A stretch of 64,000 nt of DNA from JBMOMT01 sp049324835 (GTDB taxonomy: Bacteria; Chloroflexota; Anaerolineae; CAYNKW01), in assembly GCA_049324835.1 (NCBI GenBank), contig JBMOMT010000045.1:1-64000 (forward strand), given 5' to 3'. Positions within the stretch are counted from its first letter, which is position 1; the number at the start of each line of letters is the position of its first letter. The translations under genes were made by a program, and so were the position numbers. Under the pieces are notes generated by a model, which was not told where the DNA came from, did no database searches, and saw only the letters and a list, made by a program, of their open reading frames with translations. Of the stretch, positions 1 through 8,992 are shown in pieces.

Positions 1-165
1 TCCTTCTAGCCCGGCCACTCAAAGTGGCTGGGACGGGAGCGTGCGTCTCGCTCCCAAAACTGAGCCTTGAATATCTGTTATTGTTAACGTCCTTTGCCCT
101 CACGGGCTACTGCAAAAGTCGAGTTCTAACTCTTTCAAAACAGAAGCGAAAAAAGGCTCCCAGAA
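1..165. other. Non-coding left edge with two hairpins
   Basis: No credible gene is seen. Two short inverted repeats lie close together: arms 11-18 and 24-31, then arms 35-41 and 49-55. Neither is followed by a clear T-run on either strand, so they may be the end of an upstream transcript or leader structure for the kinase at 166. Confidence 0.35.
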
Positions 166-1734
166 ATGCTGACCGATTATCGCCTGCGGCAAAGAGAATA
201 CTTGTTGGAAATCAGCCGGGCCATGACCTCTCGCCTCGACCTGCCCACCGTACTCAAGATGATCATCCAAAGCGCGGTGGAAATGCTCAGTGGCCGCGCC
301 GGGTTGATCGCCCTGCGACAAGAGGAAGGCGGCTTTCGCGTCGAGGCCAGCTTTGGTATCTCTGGGCGCACAGCCGACTTTTTCTCGCCGCTTTTCAGCG
401 ACATTCCCGGCCTGAGCAGCCATCGAGATCTGTTGCGCTGGGCCATCCCAGACCTGGAACGAAAGCTGAGACAGGTCGCCCAGGCGTTGGGCATCGGTCT
501 GACCCGCGTGGTGGCGCTGCCGATGGTCATCGAGGAAGAGATGATCGGCGTGGTGTACGTTTTCCGCACGGGGGGCATCGCCTTCAGCCAGAACGATCGG
601 CAACTGTTGGCCAGTTTTGCCGACCAGGCCGCCATCGCGGTGCAAAACGCCCGGTTGTATCAGCAAGTGAGCCAGGAAAAAGCCCGCCTGGACGCCATCA
701 TCGAGCATTCCGGTGATGGGGTGATGATCCTGGAGCCCGATCGCCGCATCACGATTTTCAACCGGGCATTGTCGGCCATGAGCGGTGTCTCGCCAGAGGA
801 GGCCATCGGCCGCTACTGCTACCAGGTGCTGAACATCGAAAACAGTGAACCGGCAGGCGTAGACCTGTGCGACGAGGCCAATGTGCCCATTTTTCACTCA
901 GGCAGCGACCGTCTCTACGTGGAGGGAGACATCCGGCGGGGCGATGGGTCGGTCATCACCGTAGGCATCACCTACAGCCCGCTGTTCAACGGCGAGGGCA
1001 AACTGGTCAACATCACGGCCAGCATTCGCGATATCACCCGCTTTCGTGAGGCAGAAGAGATGAAATCGACCTTTATCTCGGTGGTGTCGCACGAACTCAA
1101 AACGCCGGTGGCGCTCATCAAGGGTTATGCCGGCACGCTGAACCGCAAAGATGCCGCATGGGATGGAGCCACGCTGCACGAAAGCCTGTCTGTCATTGAG
1201 GAAGAAGCCGACCGTCTCACCGAGTTGATCGACAACCTGCTGGATGTCTCGCGGTTGCAGGCCGGCGCGCTCAAGATGGAGATGGGTTTTGTGAACGTGC
1301 AGCACCTGGCCGAAAAAACGGTCGAAAAGTTCCGCACCCAGACCCAACAGCACACCATTGTGTTAGACTTGGCGCCCGGACTGCCCACCGTGCCCGGCGA
1401 CGAAGAACGTCTGCGGCAGGTGCTGGATAACCTGTTGTCTAATGCCATCAAATACTCGCCGAATGGCGGTCGCATCCGTGTCAGTGGACGAGCCGACGAC
1501 GACCAGGTCTACATCGCCGTCACCGACGAAGGCATCGGCATACCGGAGGATGAGCAGGAAAACGTCTTTGATCGGTTTTATCGCGTCCGCTCTGGGGTGA
1601 GCGCGCGCACCAAAGGAACGGGGCTGGGGTTGTTCCTGGTCAGGGCCGTCGTCGAGGCGCACCGGGGACGGGTGTGGGTCGATAGTAAACCCGGTCAGGG
1701 ATCCACCTTTGTTTTCACCCTACCGAAAGAGTAA
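166..1734 (+). CDS. GAF-PAS sensor histidine kinase
   Basis: A soluble sensor kinase of 522 residues with no membrane segment. A GAF domain covers about residues 12-165, a PAS domain about 171-295, and a HisKA dimerisation domain follows with phosphoacceptor His309 in the VSHELKTP motif. The HATPase_c domain has an N box near 421-426 (NLLSNAIKY), a G1 box DEGIG at 454-458 and a G2 box GTGLG near 484. It should autophosphorylate on His309 in response to a ligand or redox cue bound by GAF or PAS; the signal cannot be read from sequence. It is the only plus-strand gene beside the long minus-strand island and converges on the PilO-like gene, with no response regulator next to it. The ATG at 166 is preceded by a weak purine-rich site. 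Confidence 0.9.
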   Translation: MLTDYRLRQREYLLEISRAMTSRLDLPTVLKMIIQSAVEMLSGRAGLIALRQEEGGFRVEASFGISGRTADFFSPLFSDIPGLSSHRDLLRWAIPDLERKLRQVAQALGIGLTRVVALPMVIEEEMIGVVYVFRTGGIAFSQNDRQLLASFADQAAIAVQNARLYQQVSQEKARLDAIIEHSGDGVMILEPDRRITIFNRALSAMSGVSPEEAIGRYCYQVLNIENSEPAGVDLCDEANVPIFHSGSDRLYVEGDIRRGDGSVITVGITYSPLFNGEGKLVNITASIRDITRFREAEEMKSTFISVVSHELKTPVALIKGYAGTLNRKDAAWDGATLHESLSVIEEEADRLTELIDNLLDVSRLQAGALKMEMGFVNVQHLAEKTVEKFRTQTQQHTIVLDLAPGLPTVPGDEERLRQVLDNLLSNAIKYSPNGGRIRVSGRADDDQVYIAVTDEGIGIPEDEQENVFDRFYRVRSGVSARTKGTGLGLFLVRAVVEAHRGRVWVDSKPGQGSTFVFTLPKE

Positions 1735-1764
1735 CCGGCTCAGGCGACCAAGGCGTTGGGATGC

Positions 1765-3312
1765 TCAGGGAGCGGGCACACGCAACTGTTGCCCCACACG
1801 GATATCGGTGCTGGTGAGGCCATTGAGCGTCATGATCGTCTGTACCGTGGTGCCATACCGGCGAGCAATGGCGTAGAGCGTCTCGCCCGATTGCACCACG
1901 TGAATCTGGTATGACCCATCTGGCGCAGAGGATGACCCCGTGGGCACGCGCAGTTGCTGCCCCACATGGATGTTGGTATCGGGCAGGCCATTGGCAACCT
2001 GGATCGCCTGCACAGAGGTGTTGTAGCGGCGGGCGATGGAATAAAGCGTGTCGCCCTGTTGCACCACATAGATGATGTAATCTGGCAGAGGTGTCGGCGT
2101 GACAGGAACGGGGGATGGTTCGGAAGGCAAAGGGGTCTCACCGGCAAGTTCCCGCAGGCCGGCCAGCGCCTCAGCGCCATCGGGCCGAAGGTCGAGGGCG
2201 CGGATGAACTCGGCCCTGGCCTCCTCCAGCCGGCCCTCGGCCTTGAGGCGGTAACCATAGTTGACGTGGGCGGCGTAGAGTTTGTCGCGCATGCCGGCAT
2301 AATTGGGGTCGATGGCCAGGATACGTTGGATCAGGTCGATGACCTCAGGCCAGTTCTCAGCGGCCCACGGAGCGTGCAACTGGTCCGCCAGGGCATCGGC
2401 TGCCGTCCGGGCGGGCGATGGCGTGACAGCCGTCTGCTTGAGTCCGGCCAGCGCTTCCGGCCCATCGGACCGGATTTCCAGGGCCAGATTGAACTGCACA
2501 GTCGCCTCGCCGGTTTTGCCCTCCTCCAACAGTTGGTACCCGTAATTCACCCGCGCCGAATAGAGCTTGTCGGTCATAGTGGCATCACCGGGTACGATGG
2601 CCAGAATGCTGACGAGCAACTCGACGGCTCGCTGCCAGTCTCTGGCTGCCCAGGCGAGGTTCAACTCGCTCTCCAACCCGGCCAGGCTCTGCGGCGTGGC
2701 GACGGGTGTCATCGAGCCGCTCGCGCTGGAGGCATAAGGGGAGGTGTGCAGGGTGATATCGAAGGTGAGGCTGCTGCCTGCTTCACCCTCGGCGATGGTG
2801 ACGTTGTTGATGACCAGCGTTTTGATCGACGCCTCGCGGATGCGGGCGACAAAATCGATCAGGTGCGCGGTGGTTCCCTGAACACTCAGGCGAAACGTCT
2901 TGGCATCATAGATGCTCTTTTCTCCCTCGCTGGAGCCGGGTTGTGCCTGAAGATCGACGATCTCGACCGCGCTTTCTCTGGCATAGCCATAAAGGCTGTT
3001 GAGCACCCCCGCCGCTTCAGACTCGCTGAGAAACGCCCCCGACGCAGCATCAAGTGTAGCCTGTGCAGCGGCCACCTGTGTTTGCAACGCCTGCGAACCA
3101 CCATCCTGCGAGCCCTGGGCCGTCAAAAGGGCCTGCTCTGCCGCAGACAATTGACCGAGTAATTCCTGACGGGCCTGCACCTGGGGTACGATGGAGAACA
3201 AGATAAAAGCAAGATAACCCAGGCTGACGATGATCACCGCACCAATCGCCAGGAAAGAATAGAGCCGTTCGCCGCCCGGCAGACGTTCGCCCAATTTACG
3301 CAGATTTTGCAT
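1765..3312 (-). CDS. PilO-like inner-membrane protein with TPR and two LysM domains
   Basis: The first 60 residues hold a short cytoplasmic segment and one TM helix, followed by a coiled region and a PilO-like ferredoxin fold to about residue 200. A TPR-like region with two near-identical units (about 215-395) leads to a Pro-rich linker and two C-terminal LysM domains (about 410-457 and 468-515), which normally bind peptidoglycan. PilO with PilN forms the alignment subcomplex of type IV pili; the LysM tail suggests wall anchoring (inference). I start at ATG 3312, which has an AAGGTGA site 5 nt upstream, rather than the GTG at 3321. It follows the prepilin peptidase by 15 nt and ends the minus-strand island. 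The TPR and LysM additions are unusual for PilO. Confidence 0.7.
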   Translation of the reverse strand: MQNLRKLGERLPGGERLYSFLAIGAVIIVSLGYLAFILFSIVPQVQARQELLGQLSAAEQALLTAQGSQDGGSQALQTQVAAAQATLDAASGAFLSESEAAGVLNSLYGYARESAVEIVDLQAQPGSSEGEKSIYDAKTFRLSVQGTTAHLIDFVARIREASIKTLVINNVTIAEGEAGSSLTFDITLHTSPYASSASGSMTPVATPQSLAGLESELNLAWAARDWQRAVELLVSILAIVPGDATMTDKLYSARVNYGYQLLEEGKTGEATVQFNLALEIRSDGPEALAGLKQTAVTPSPARTAADALADQLHAPWAAENWPEVIDLIQRILAIDPNYAGMRDKLYAAHVNYGYRLKAEGRLEEARAEFIRALDLRPDGAEALAGLRELAGETPLPSEPSPVPVTPTPLPDYIIYVVQQGDTLYSIARRYNTSVQAIQVANGLPDTNIHVGQQLRVPTGSSSAPDGSYQIHVVQSGETLYAIARRYGTTVQTIMTLNGLTSTDIRVGQQLRVPAP

Positions 3313-3327
3313 ACCACTCACCTTGCC

Positions 3328-4011
3328 CTATCGAGATAACAACAGCGGCAAAGGGTCGTAGAGCAGCGCCAGCATGCCCCCCAGACAAAGAAACGGCGCA
3401 TAGGGCGTGGTGCTCTTGAGCGTCCAGCGTTTCGAAAGCAAAAGCAGAGCCACCACGATCCCGCCCAACGTCACCGCCAGCAACAAGGCCCAGATCACGG
3501 TGGGAAACCCAACCACCAGCCCGACCAGGCCGGCCAGTTTGACATCGCCGCCGCCGAGGCTACCGGGCCGAATCATCGCCACAGCCAGAAATATGAGGAA
3601 AGCAAAACCTCCGCCCACAAGCGTGGCGAGCCAGTTGCCTGGCGGTGAAAAACGAAAAAAAAGCACGGCGACAACGGCGGCAGGCCCCACCATGAGGTTC
3701 AGCACCAACCGGTGCTTCAGGTCGATGGCGGCGAGCAGGGCCAGGAAAGCACAACATACCGCCAACCACAACGCTTGCCAGGTCAGGCCATACCGCCACG
3801 CCAGAGCGGCCCAACTCAGCGCCACGAGCAACTCGATCGCCACATCGAAGCCCAGAAAGCCGGGAATGGGTTTCGGCCCGCCAGACGTCGCCAGCGATCC
3901 TATCCAGCGCCCCAGGGCCAGTCTCGGCCGCGAACCGGCTGGCAAACGATCGCTGGCCCAGTTCACCAGGCTGCCCACCACCAGACCGATCAAGCCCACC
4001 AACAGTATCAT
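3328..4011 (-). CDS. A24-family prepilin/prearchaellin peptidase, no Cys-rich domain
   Basis: A polytopic membrane aspartyl protease of 227 residues. The two catalytic aspartates of the GXGD family are visible: one in AAIDLKHR, near the middle, and one in GGGDVKL in the second half. Bacterial PilD proteins usually carry an N-terminal cytoplasmic loop with two CxxC pairs that methylates the cleaved pilin; no such cysteines are present, as in archaeal PibD/ArlK. The start overlaps the stop of the PilN-like gene by four bases (ATGA), so the two are likely translated together. It is the only peptidase of this kind in the window and is the natural candidate to cleave the archaellin encoded at 26220-26792. 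It could instead serve type IV pilins encoded elsewhere. Confidence 0.85.
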   Translation of the reverse strand: MILLVGLIGLVVGSLVNWASDRLPAGSRPRLALGRWIGSLATSGGPKPIPGFLGFDVAIELLVALSWAALAWRYGLTWQALWLAVCCAFLALLAAIDLKHRLVLNLMVGPAAVVAVLFFRFSPPGNWLATLVGGGFAFLIFLAVAMIRPGSLGGGDVKLAGLVGLVVGFPTVIWALLLAVTLGGIVVALLLLSKRWTLKSTTPYAPFLCLGGMLALLYDPLPLLLSR

Positions 4012-5663
4012 GGCGACTCGGCCTTTAACTCCAGGAGCAGCACAAACTCCACCGATTCCTGCGCGCTCGAAAACCGTACGGCAGCCAACCCCGGCAGCCT
4101 GGAAGAAGAAGCCGCCGTCGCCGTGGCAGTGGCAGTGGCCGTCGGCGTGGGGGTGAGCGTGGGCGCTGCCGTATCGGTGGGTGTGACGGTAGCTGCAGGC
4201 GTCGGTGTGGGGGTGAACGTGGGCCCCGGCGTGGGCACATACTCTTCGACAGTGATCTGGTAACTTTTGTCAGGGCCAAACTGATCGCGGTTGATCACCT
4301 CGACGAGCGCGTCGACATCGCCGCTCAAGGGCGCCTGAAACTCGATCAGTGAACTCAGATCACCCGGCCAGCGATCGTCGTTGGTGTGGATGACGCCGCC
4401 CACGTTCACCGTCAACAACGTATCCACGCCTGTCGCCAGGCCAGAGGTTATCACCCGGTAGAAACGGCCGGCCTTGGCCAGAAACTTGAGCCGGTCGACA
4501 TCGTTGGTGGGGTAGAAATTGTGGGGCTGTGTTTCTCCCACGGCGATGGGTCGTGGGGAATCGTCGGGTTCGTAGACATCACGCAGGTCAGGGGTGGGCG
4601 AGGGGGTAGCGGTGGGTTGCACCGTGGGCGGCGGTGTGGAGGTTAACGTGGGCACAGGTGTCTGGGTGGCTGTGGGCGTAGGCGTGGGAAAAGCCTCTTC
4701 GACCGCGATCTGGTAGCGCATGTCGGGGCCGTATTGGCCGCGATTGGTGATTTTGACGCGCGCTTCGACATCACGCCCGGCCTGCACCTCGAAAACCACC
4801 TCAGAGCTCAAGTCGCCCGCCTGGAAATCATCGTTGGTATAGGTGGCGCCAGCCACGCTGACGGTCAAAAAAGTGTCCACGCCAGGAGCGAGATCAAAAG
4901 TGAAAACGCGGTAGAGGCGACCATTCTTGGCCAGAAACTTGACCTGATCCACGTCGTAAACGGGGTAAAAATTGTGCAACTGGGGCAATCCCAGGATGAT
5001 ATCCACCGGCTGGAAATCATCCGTCTCGAACGAATCGCCGGCTTCGGCGGTGGGAGTGGCCGTCAAGGTGGGGGTCATGGGGGTTGCAGAGGTGGGTGTG
5101 GCGTCTGGGGAACCGCCGCCGGGGCCGGTGGGTGTGGCAAAAGGCGTGGCCAGCGACCGCATCGACTGGATGGTCACACGGGAAAAGAGATTGGCTGCCT
5201 CCAGGGCGCGCACATAGGCCACCACCGCCGCATCGCTACCGGCGAGACCGTTGACCGTGATACGGTTGCCGGCCTGGGACAGCGACGTGATCGCCATTTG
5301 GGTGGGATCGTAACTGTTGATGGCCGCCATGATCAGCGGCCAATCGGCCCGGCCCTGGACGATAGAATCATAAGCCTGCTGCATCTCGTCCGCCGATTGC
5401 CTGAGCCGGGTGAGCTCTGCCTGCATGTCTTGAGCGTCGGGGGCGGGGGCATGAACAGCGGTCAGCGTGGTGTTGACTGCCTGATAGCGGCTCTCCAGGC
5501 GCGCATTGTCCTTACGCACGCCAGTCGAGATCAAATAGAGGGGAATAAAAAAGGCGAAAAAGGCCATCACTACCAGCCCCAAAATCACTGCCTTCCGGGG
5601 CAGGCCCAAGAGCAAGCTCTGCTCTGGCAAGTTTTCGGGAGCTATAGGATCGGGTGAAGCCAT
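4008..5663 (-). CDS. PilN-like protein with two PPC-type extracellular domains
   Basis: A cytoplasmic N-terminus of about 25 residues is followed by one TM helix, a coiled coil, and a PilN-like fold (about residues 80-175; ITSLSQAGNRITVNGLAG is typical of the family). Two related modules of about 110 residues follow, each with a D/E-rich entry, a HNFYP motif, a D-V-D-x-x-K-F core and a conserved NRDQFGPD or NRGQYGPD stretch. They resemble bacterial pre-peptidase C-terminal (PPC) domains and are joined by Thr/Pro linkers. I choose ATG 5663 over the upstream GTG because GGAGG lies 5 nt before it. The gene is first in the pilN-like/peptidase/pilO-like set. PPC modules on PilN are atypical and may face the cell surface (inference). 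Confidence 0.65.
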   Translation of the reverse strand: MASPDPIAPENLPEQSLLLGLPRKAVILGLVVMAFFAFFIPLYLISTGVRKDNARLESRYQAVNTTLTAVHAPAPDAQDMQAELTRLRQSADEMQQAYDSIVQGRADWPLIMAAINSYDPTQMAITSLSQAGNRITVNGLAGSDAAVVAYVRALEAANLFSRVTIQSMRSLATPFATPTGPGGGSPDATPTSATPMTPTLTATPTAEAGDSFETDDFQPVDIILGLPQLHNFYPVYDVDQVKFLAKNGRLYRVFTFDLAPGVDTFLTVSVAGATYTNDDFQAGDLSSEVVFEVQAGRDVEARVKITNRGQYGPDMRYQIAVEEAFPTPTPTATQTPVPTLTSTPPPTVQPTATPSPTPDLRDVYEPDDSPRPIAVGETQPHNFYPTNDVDRLKFLAKAGRFYRVITSGLATGVDTLLTVNVGGVIHTNDDRWPGDLSSLIEFQAPLSGDVDALVEVINRDQFGPDKSYQITVEEYVPTPGPTFTPTPTPAATVTPTDTAAPTLTPTPTATATATATAASSSRLPGLAAVRFSSAQESVEFVLLLELKAESP

Positions 5664-5763
5664 TTTCGCCTCCAGAACAACCACATGGTAGCCCGGTCAT
5701 ATCCTACCACGAAGCGGCTCTTTTGGCAAATTGTTCAATGCAGAAAACTCTACCTGCCAGGCG

Positions 5764-7488
5764 TCATCGACGAGCATGGAGAGCAGCGAGAGCATCGGAC
5801 GTGCCGATCTGCTCCAGCGCCCAGGCAACGGTCTGGCGCACTCTTGGATCGGGGTCATCCAGAGCCTGAGTCAGGTTCGTGAGCGGCACAGGGTTGCCGA
5901 TCTCACCCAAAGCCCTGGCTACGGCCTCGCGTACGCCGCTATCGGCGTCGCGCAACGCGATCAGTAAGCCCGGCACGGCAGCGGGGTCGGCGATCTTGGC
6001 CAGGGCCTCGGCGGCGTTGCGGCGCAGGGTGGGGTCTTGTGACTGGAGGGTTTGCACCAACCCCGAGACGGCCGCGCTGTCCCGAACTTGCCCCAATGCC
6101 CAAACGGCAGCCTGACGCACGTAAAGGGTATCGTCGTGCAAGGCCTGCAACAGGTGGGGCATGGCAAGCGGCCCACCGATCTGGCCCAGGGCCTCGGCCA
6201 CCACCCAGCGCACGTCGCCATCCGGATCGCGCAGCGCTTCCAGGAGTTGGGGCACAGCCGACTGATCACCGATCTGGCCCAGCGCCTCGGCAGCGGCATA
6301 ACAGACCTGTCTGTCCTCATCACGCAGAGCCTGCAACAGAGCCGGAACAGCGGCCGGCGAGCCGATCTGGCCCAGAGCGCGGGCGGCGGCCTCGCGAACG
6401 TACCACAGCTCGTCGTCCAGGCAATCGACAAGCCCCGTCACAGCCTCGACAGCGCCGATATCTCCCAGAGCTTCGGCTGCGTTGCAGCGCACGTCGCCGC
6501 TTTCGTTTCTCAACGCAGCGATGAGGATGGGCACCGTGGCCGCATTGCCGATCTGGCCCAGGGCTTCTGCGGCGGCGGTGTGAATATCGCAGTTTTCGTC
6601 GTGCAGCGCGGCCAACAATCCCAGCACGGCAGCAGGGTCGCCGATCTGGCTCAAGGCCTGGGCAGCCGCGTGACGCACGTAACTGTCCTCATCACGCAAG
6701 GCATCGATCAACGCGCCGACAGCCGATGAATCCTTGATTTTCCCCAGAGCGTCGGCAGCCATCCAGCGCACATCACCGTCGTCATCACGCAGCGACTGGA
6801 TCAGACCTGTCACGGCCACGGGGTCGGCGATTTTGCCCAATGCCTCGGCGGCGTTGCGGCGGGCCTCGCTATCCTGAAAGTGCAGCGCTTCGAGCAACCC
6901 CGAAATGGCAGCCGCGTCGCCGATCTCTCCCAGCGCCCAGGCGGCCACCTGACTGACGTACCAGACCTGGTCGCGCAGCGCCTCTACCAGAGCCGATACG
7001 GCCTCGGCGGCGCCGATCTTGCCCAGCGCCTCGGCGGCGTTCTTGCGCACGTCGCTGTCCTGATAGTGCAGGGCATCGATGAAAACCGGCAAGGCAGCCG
7101 CGACTTGGATCTGCTCCAGAGCCTCGGCGGCCACCCAACGCACGCGGCCATCCTCCCAGTGGAGCGCATCGAGCAGGCCCAACACGGCCTCGGCGTCGCC
7201 GATCTGCGCCAGGGCCCAGGCGGCAGTGTAACACACCCCACCGTCTTCATCGTGCATCGCACGCAGCAGCGCCGGCACTGCCATTTCGCTGCCGATCTCT
7301 CCCAGAACCCGGGCAGCCGCCCGGCGCACCCAGTAACGATCGTCTCGTAAGGCATCGATCAGGACCGGAACTGCCGGTGGCCCGACTCGCCTCAACGCCT
7401 CGACCGTGGTCTCGCGGGTTCTCAAATCTTGCTCACAGAGTGACGCGATCAGGCCCGACACGCGGCCCGTTCTGTTCGTACTGCTCAT
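5764..7488 (-). CDS. HEAT-repeat (PBS-lyase type) scaffold protein
   Basis: Nearly the whole 574-residue protein is built from about 18 tandem units of about 31 residues with the pattern D-x-D-x-x-V-R-x-x-A-A-x-A-L-G-x-I-G-x-x-x-A-V-x-x-L, the E-Z/PBS-lyase class of HEAT repeats. There is no signal peptide, TM segment or catalytic domain, so it is probably a curved cytoplasmic scaffold for protein-protein contact. Bilin lyase activity is not implied. It lies between the degenerate receiver and the pilN-like gene inside the motility island, and genes run in the same direction with small gaps. A role in assembling the motor or a chemoreceptor complex is a guess from location. Confidence 0.85.
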   Translation of the reverse strand: MSSTNRTGRVSGLIASLCEQDLRTRETTVEALRRVGPPAVPVLIDALRDDRYWVRRAAARVLGEIGSEMAVPALLRAMHDEDGGVCYTAAWALAQIGDAEAVLGLLDALHWEDGRVRWVAAEALEQIQVAAALPVFIDALHYQDSDVRKNAAEALGKIGAAEAVSALVEALRDQVWYVSQVAAWALGEIGDAAAISGLLEALHFQDSEARRNAAEALGKIADPVAVTGLIQSLRDDDGDVRWMAADALGKIKDSSAVGALIDALRDEDSYVRHAAAQALSQIGDPAAVLGLLAALHDENCDIHTAAAEALGQIGNAATVPILIAALRNESGDVRCNAAEALGDIGAVEAVTGLVDCLDDELWYVREAAARALGQIGSPAAVPALLQALRDEDRQVCYAAAEALGQIGDQSAVPQLLEALRDPDGDVRWVVAEALGQIGGPLAMPHLLQALHDDTLYVRQAAVWALGQVRDSAAVSGLVQTLQSQDPTLRRNAAEALAKIADPAAVPGLLIALRDADSGVREAVARALGEIGNPVPLTNLTQALDDPDPRVRQTVAWALEQIGTSDALAALHARR

Positions 7489-7523
7489 CGTACCCCTCTC
7501 CTGACAAAGTGATCTGGTTTTCC

Positions 7524-7895
7524 TCAGCCCACTCGGACTGGCTGCTTTTGCCAGCGGTCGATGATCCCCACCAGCTCACCGATCTCGTTGCCCGCCCTTA
7601 GCAGAAACGCGTTGGCTCCTGCCGGCAGAAAACGCCGTTGATTGTAAGGCTTGGAACTGACGCCGATGATAAAAGCCCTGGGGTTCTGCGCCCGAACGGC
7701 GGCCACCCCTTTGATGCCATTCATTTTGCGCGGCCCAAAGTTGTTGTATACAACAAACACATCACAGCCCAGAAAAGCCAGGAGCGCGTCCTCGCAGCAG
7801 GCGTAGGTCAACACCTCGGCGTCGAAACTGCGCTGGAGCGCCCTGGACAATACTTCTCTGGCAATTCGATCCACGTGCACGATACAGATTTTCAT
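7524..7895 (-). CDS. Degenerate (pseudo-)receiver protein
   Basis: 123 residues with the length and alternating hydrophobic pattern of a CheY-like receiver: KICIVHVD as strand 1, CDVFVVYNN as strand 3 and AFLLRAGN as strand 5. The phosphoacceptor position at the end of strand 3 is Tyr50 or Asn51 instead of Asp, and the conserved Lys near the end of strand 5 is Arg. It should therefore not be phosphorylated in the normal way. It may act as a constitutive partner or sense by another route. It sits downstream of arlJ and the acidic membrane protein, just before the HEAT-repeat gene. Confidence 0.75.
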   Translation of the reverse strand: MKICIVHVDRIAREVLSRALQRSFDAEVLTYACCEDALLAFLGCDVFVVYNNFGPRKMNGIKGVAAVRAQNPRAFIIGVSSKPYNQRRFLPAGANAFLLRAGNEIGELVGIIDRWQKQPVRVG

Positions 7896-7936
7896 CTCGT
7901 CTTTCCTTTCGCAACTGGAACAACGAAAGCCGTCTT

Positions 7937-8983
7937 TCAGGAGCGCCTGGGGCGCTCGGTTTGAAAGCGATGTCGGACTTGTTGAGCTCTAGCCTGCAAC
8001 TCGTCAATGCTGATGTCGGGCAAGCCTTTACACAGCGTCTCAAGCATCTGCAACGATTCATCGTCCTCTTCAAAGAGACTGGTCAGGATATCCGCCACCG
8101 CCCCAGCCCCGATCTCGCTCAAATCATCGTCGGTGGATTCGTCCCAATCCTCATCAAAACCTTCCAGATCCTCTTCGTCCTCCTCACCAGCCCTGGCGCC
8201 GATGAGTTCTTCTTCCTCTTCGTAGCTGCCCTCCTGGATTTCCTCACCGTCAACCTTCTCAGAGCCAACCGCCTGAGCTGCCTGGGCCGGCTCCGAGCCA
8301 TACGGCACGTTGGCGCCGTCCGATACAAACAACTCGTCCAGCAGATCGGCTTCCTCCGGCGAAGGCTGGTCGCTTTCCTGAGCGACGGGAGCCTTTTTGG
8401 AGTTCAGCCTGGGGTATACGGCGAGCAGGATGGCGCCTGCCAGCGGCAACACAGAAAAGACCGCACTGAGCAGGATCAGTTTTTCCTCCAGGATGGTTTC
8501 CAGAAGGGAAGCCCGATACTCTGGCAGGCCGAGCGCCACCTCGAGCGCTGCCAATTGCTGGTGTACCTGGACGCTGGTGGTTTGACTCTCCATTTCGGCG
8601 ATCAGCCTGGCCAGACTCTCCGGCTCCCAGCCGGCGAGCGCCTGGGCGGCTCGGGCGGCATCCTGGTTGTGCCAGTAATCTGCGGCCACCAGGCTGATCA
8701 GGTTCGACTGATGCTGCGGCGCCAATTCCCACGGATCGGCGTTGCGTTGAGCCGGGAACAGCCAGCGCCCGACGACCATCCAACCCAACACCAAACCGGC
8801 GAGGAAAACCACAAGCAACAGCCGATGGCGCGAGTCGCCCGCCAAAACACCGAGGCGAGTTTGCCAATCGGTGTGCGCTTCTGGCGTGTCAAGAGAACCT
8901 GCCGCCAGCGACGTCTCGGTCGCCACCGACGCCCCTGTGGCCATTTCTTCTGAGATTATCCAGGACCCTTTTTCTCTGATCAT
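7937..8983 (-). CDS. Unrecognised two-TM protein with acidic cytoplasmic tail, next to arlJ
   Basis: I do not recognise a family. A short N-terminus leads to a TM helix (about residues 52-75, LLLVVFLAGLVLGWMVV). About 115 residues of helical, probably external sequence follow, then a second TM helix (LILLSAVFSVLPLAGAILLAVY). A C-terminal tail of about 150 residues contains dense Asp/Glu runs and ends in a short helical stretch rich in Arg. The gene starts just after the arlJ stop: a GTG at 8992 overlaps by TGAGTG, and the ATG at 8983 is 9 nt further in. Tight coupling to arlJ suggests a motor-associated membrane component, for example one adapting the machine to a bacterial envelope (inference). 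Confidence 0.6.
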   Translation of the reverse strand: MIREKGSWIISEEMATGASVATETSLAAGSLDTPEAHTDWQTRLGVLAGDSRHRLLLVVFLAGLVLGWMVVGRWLFPAQRNADPWELAPQHQSNLISLVAADYWHNQDAARAAQALAGWEPESLARLIAEMESQTTSVQVHQQLAALEVALGLPEYRASLLETILEEKLILLSAVFSVLPLAGAILLAVYPRLNSKKAPVAQESDQPSPEEADLLDELFVSDGANVPYGSEPAQAAQAVGSEKVDGEEIQEGSYEEEEELIGARAGEEDEEDLEGFDEDWDESTDDDLSEIGAGAVADILTSLFEEDDESLQMLETLCKGLPDISIDELQARAQQVRHRFQTERPRRS

Positions 8984-8992
8984 ATCACCCAC

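Noticed and set aside
4000..5150. Thr/Pro-encoding stretches as DNA repeats (also near 41250, 56450, 58700 and 59850)
   Set aside because: They are low-complexity linkers between protein domains, not mobile or regulatory repeats.
5764..7488. Phycobilisome lyase
   Set aside because: The repeats are the generic HEAT type that carries this family name; no phycobilisome context exists.
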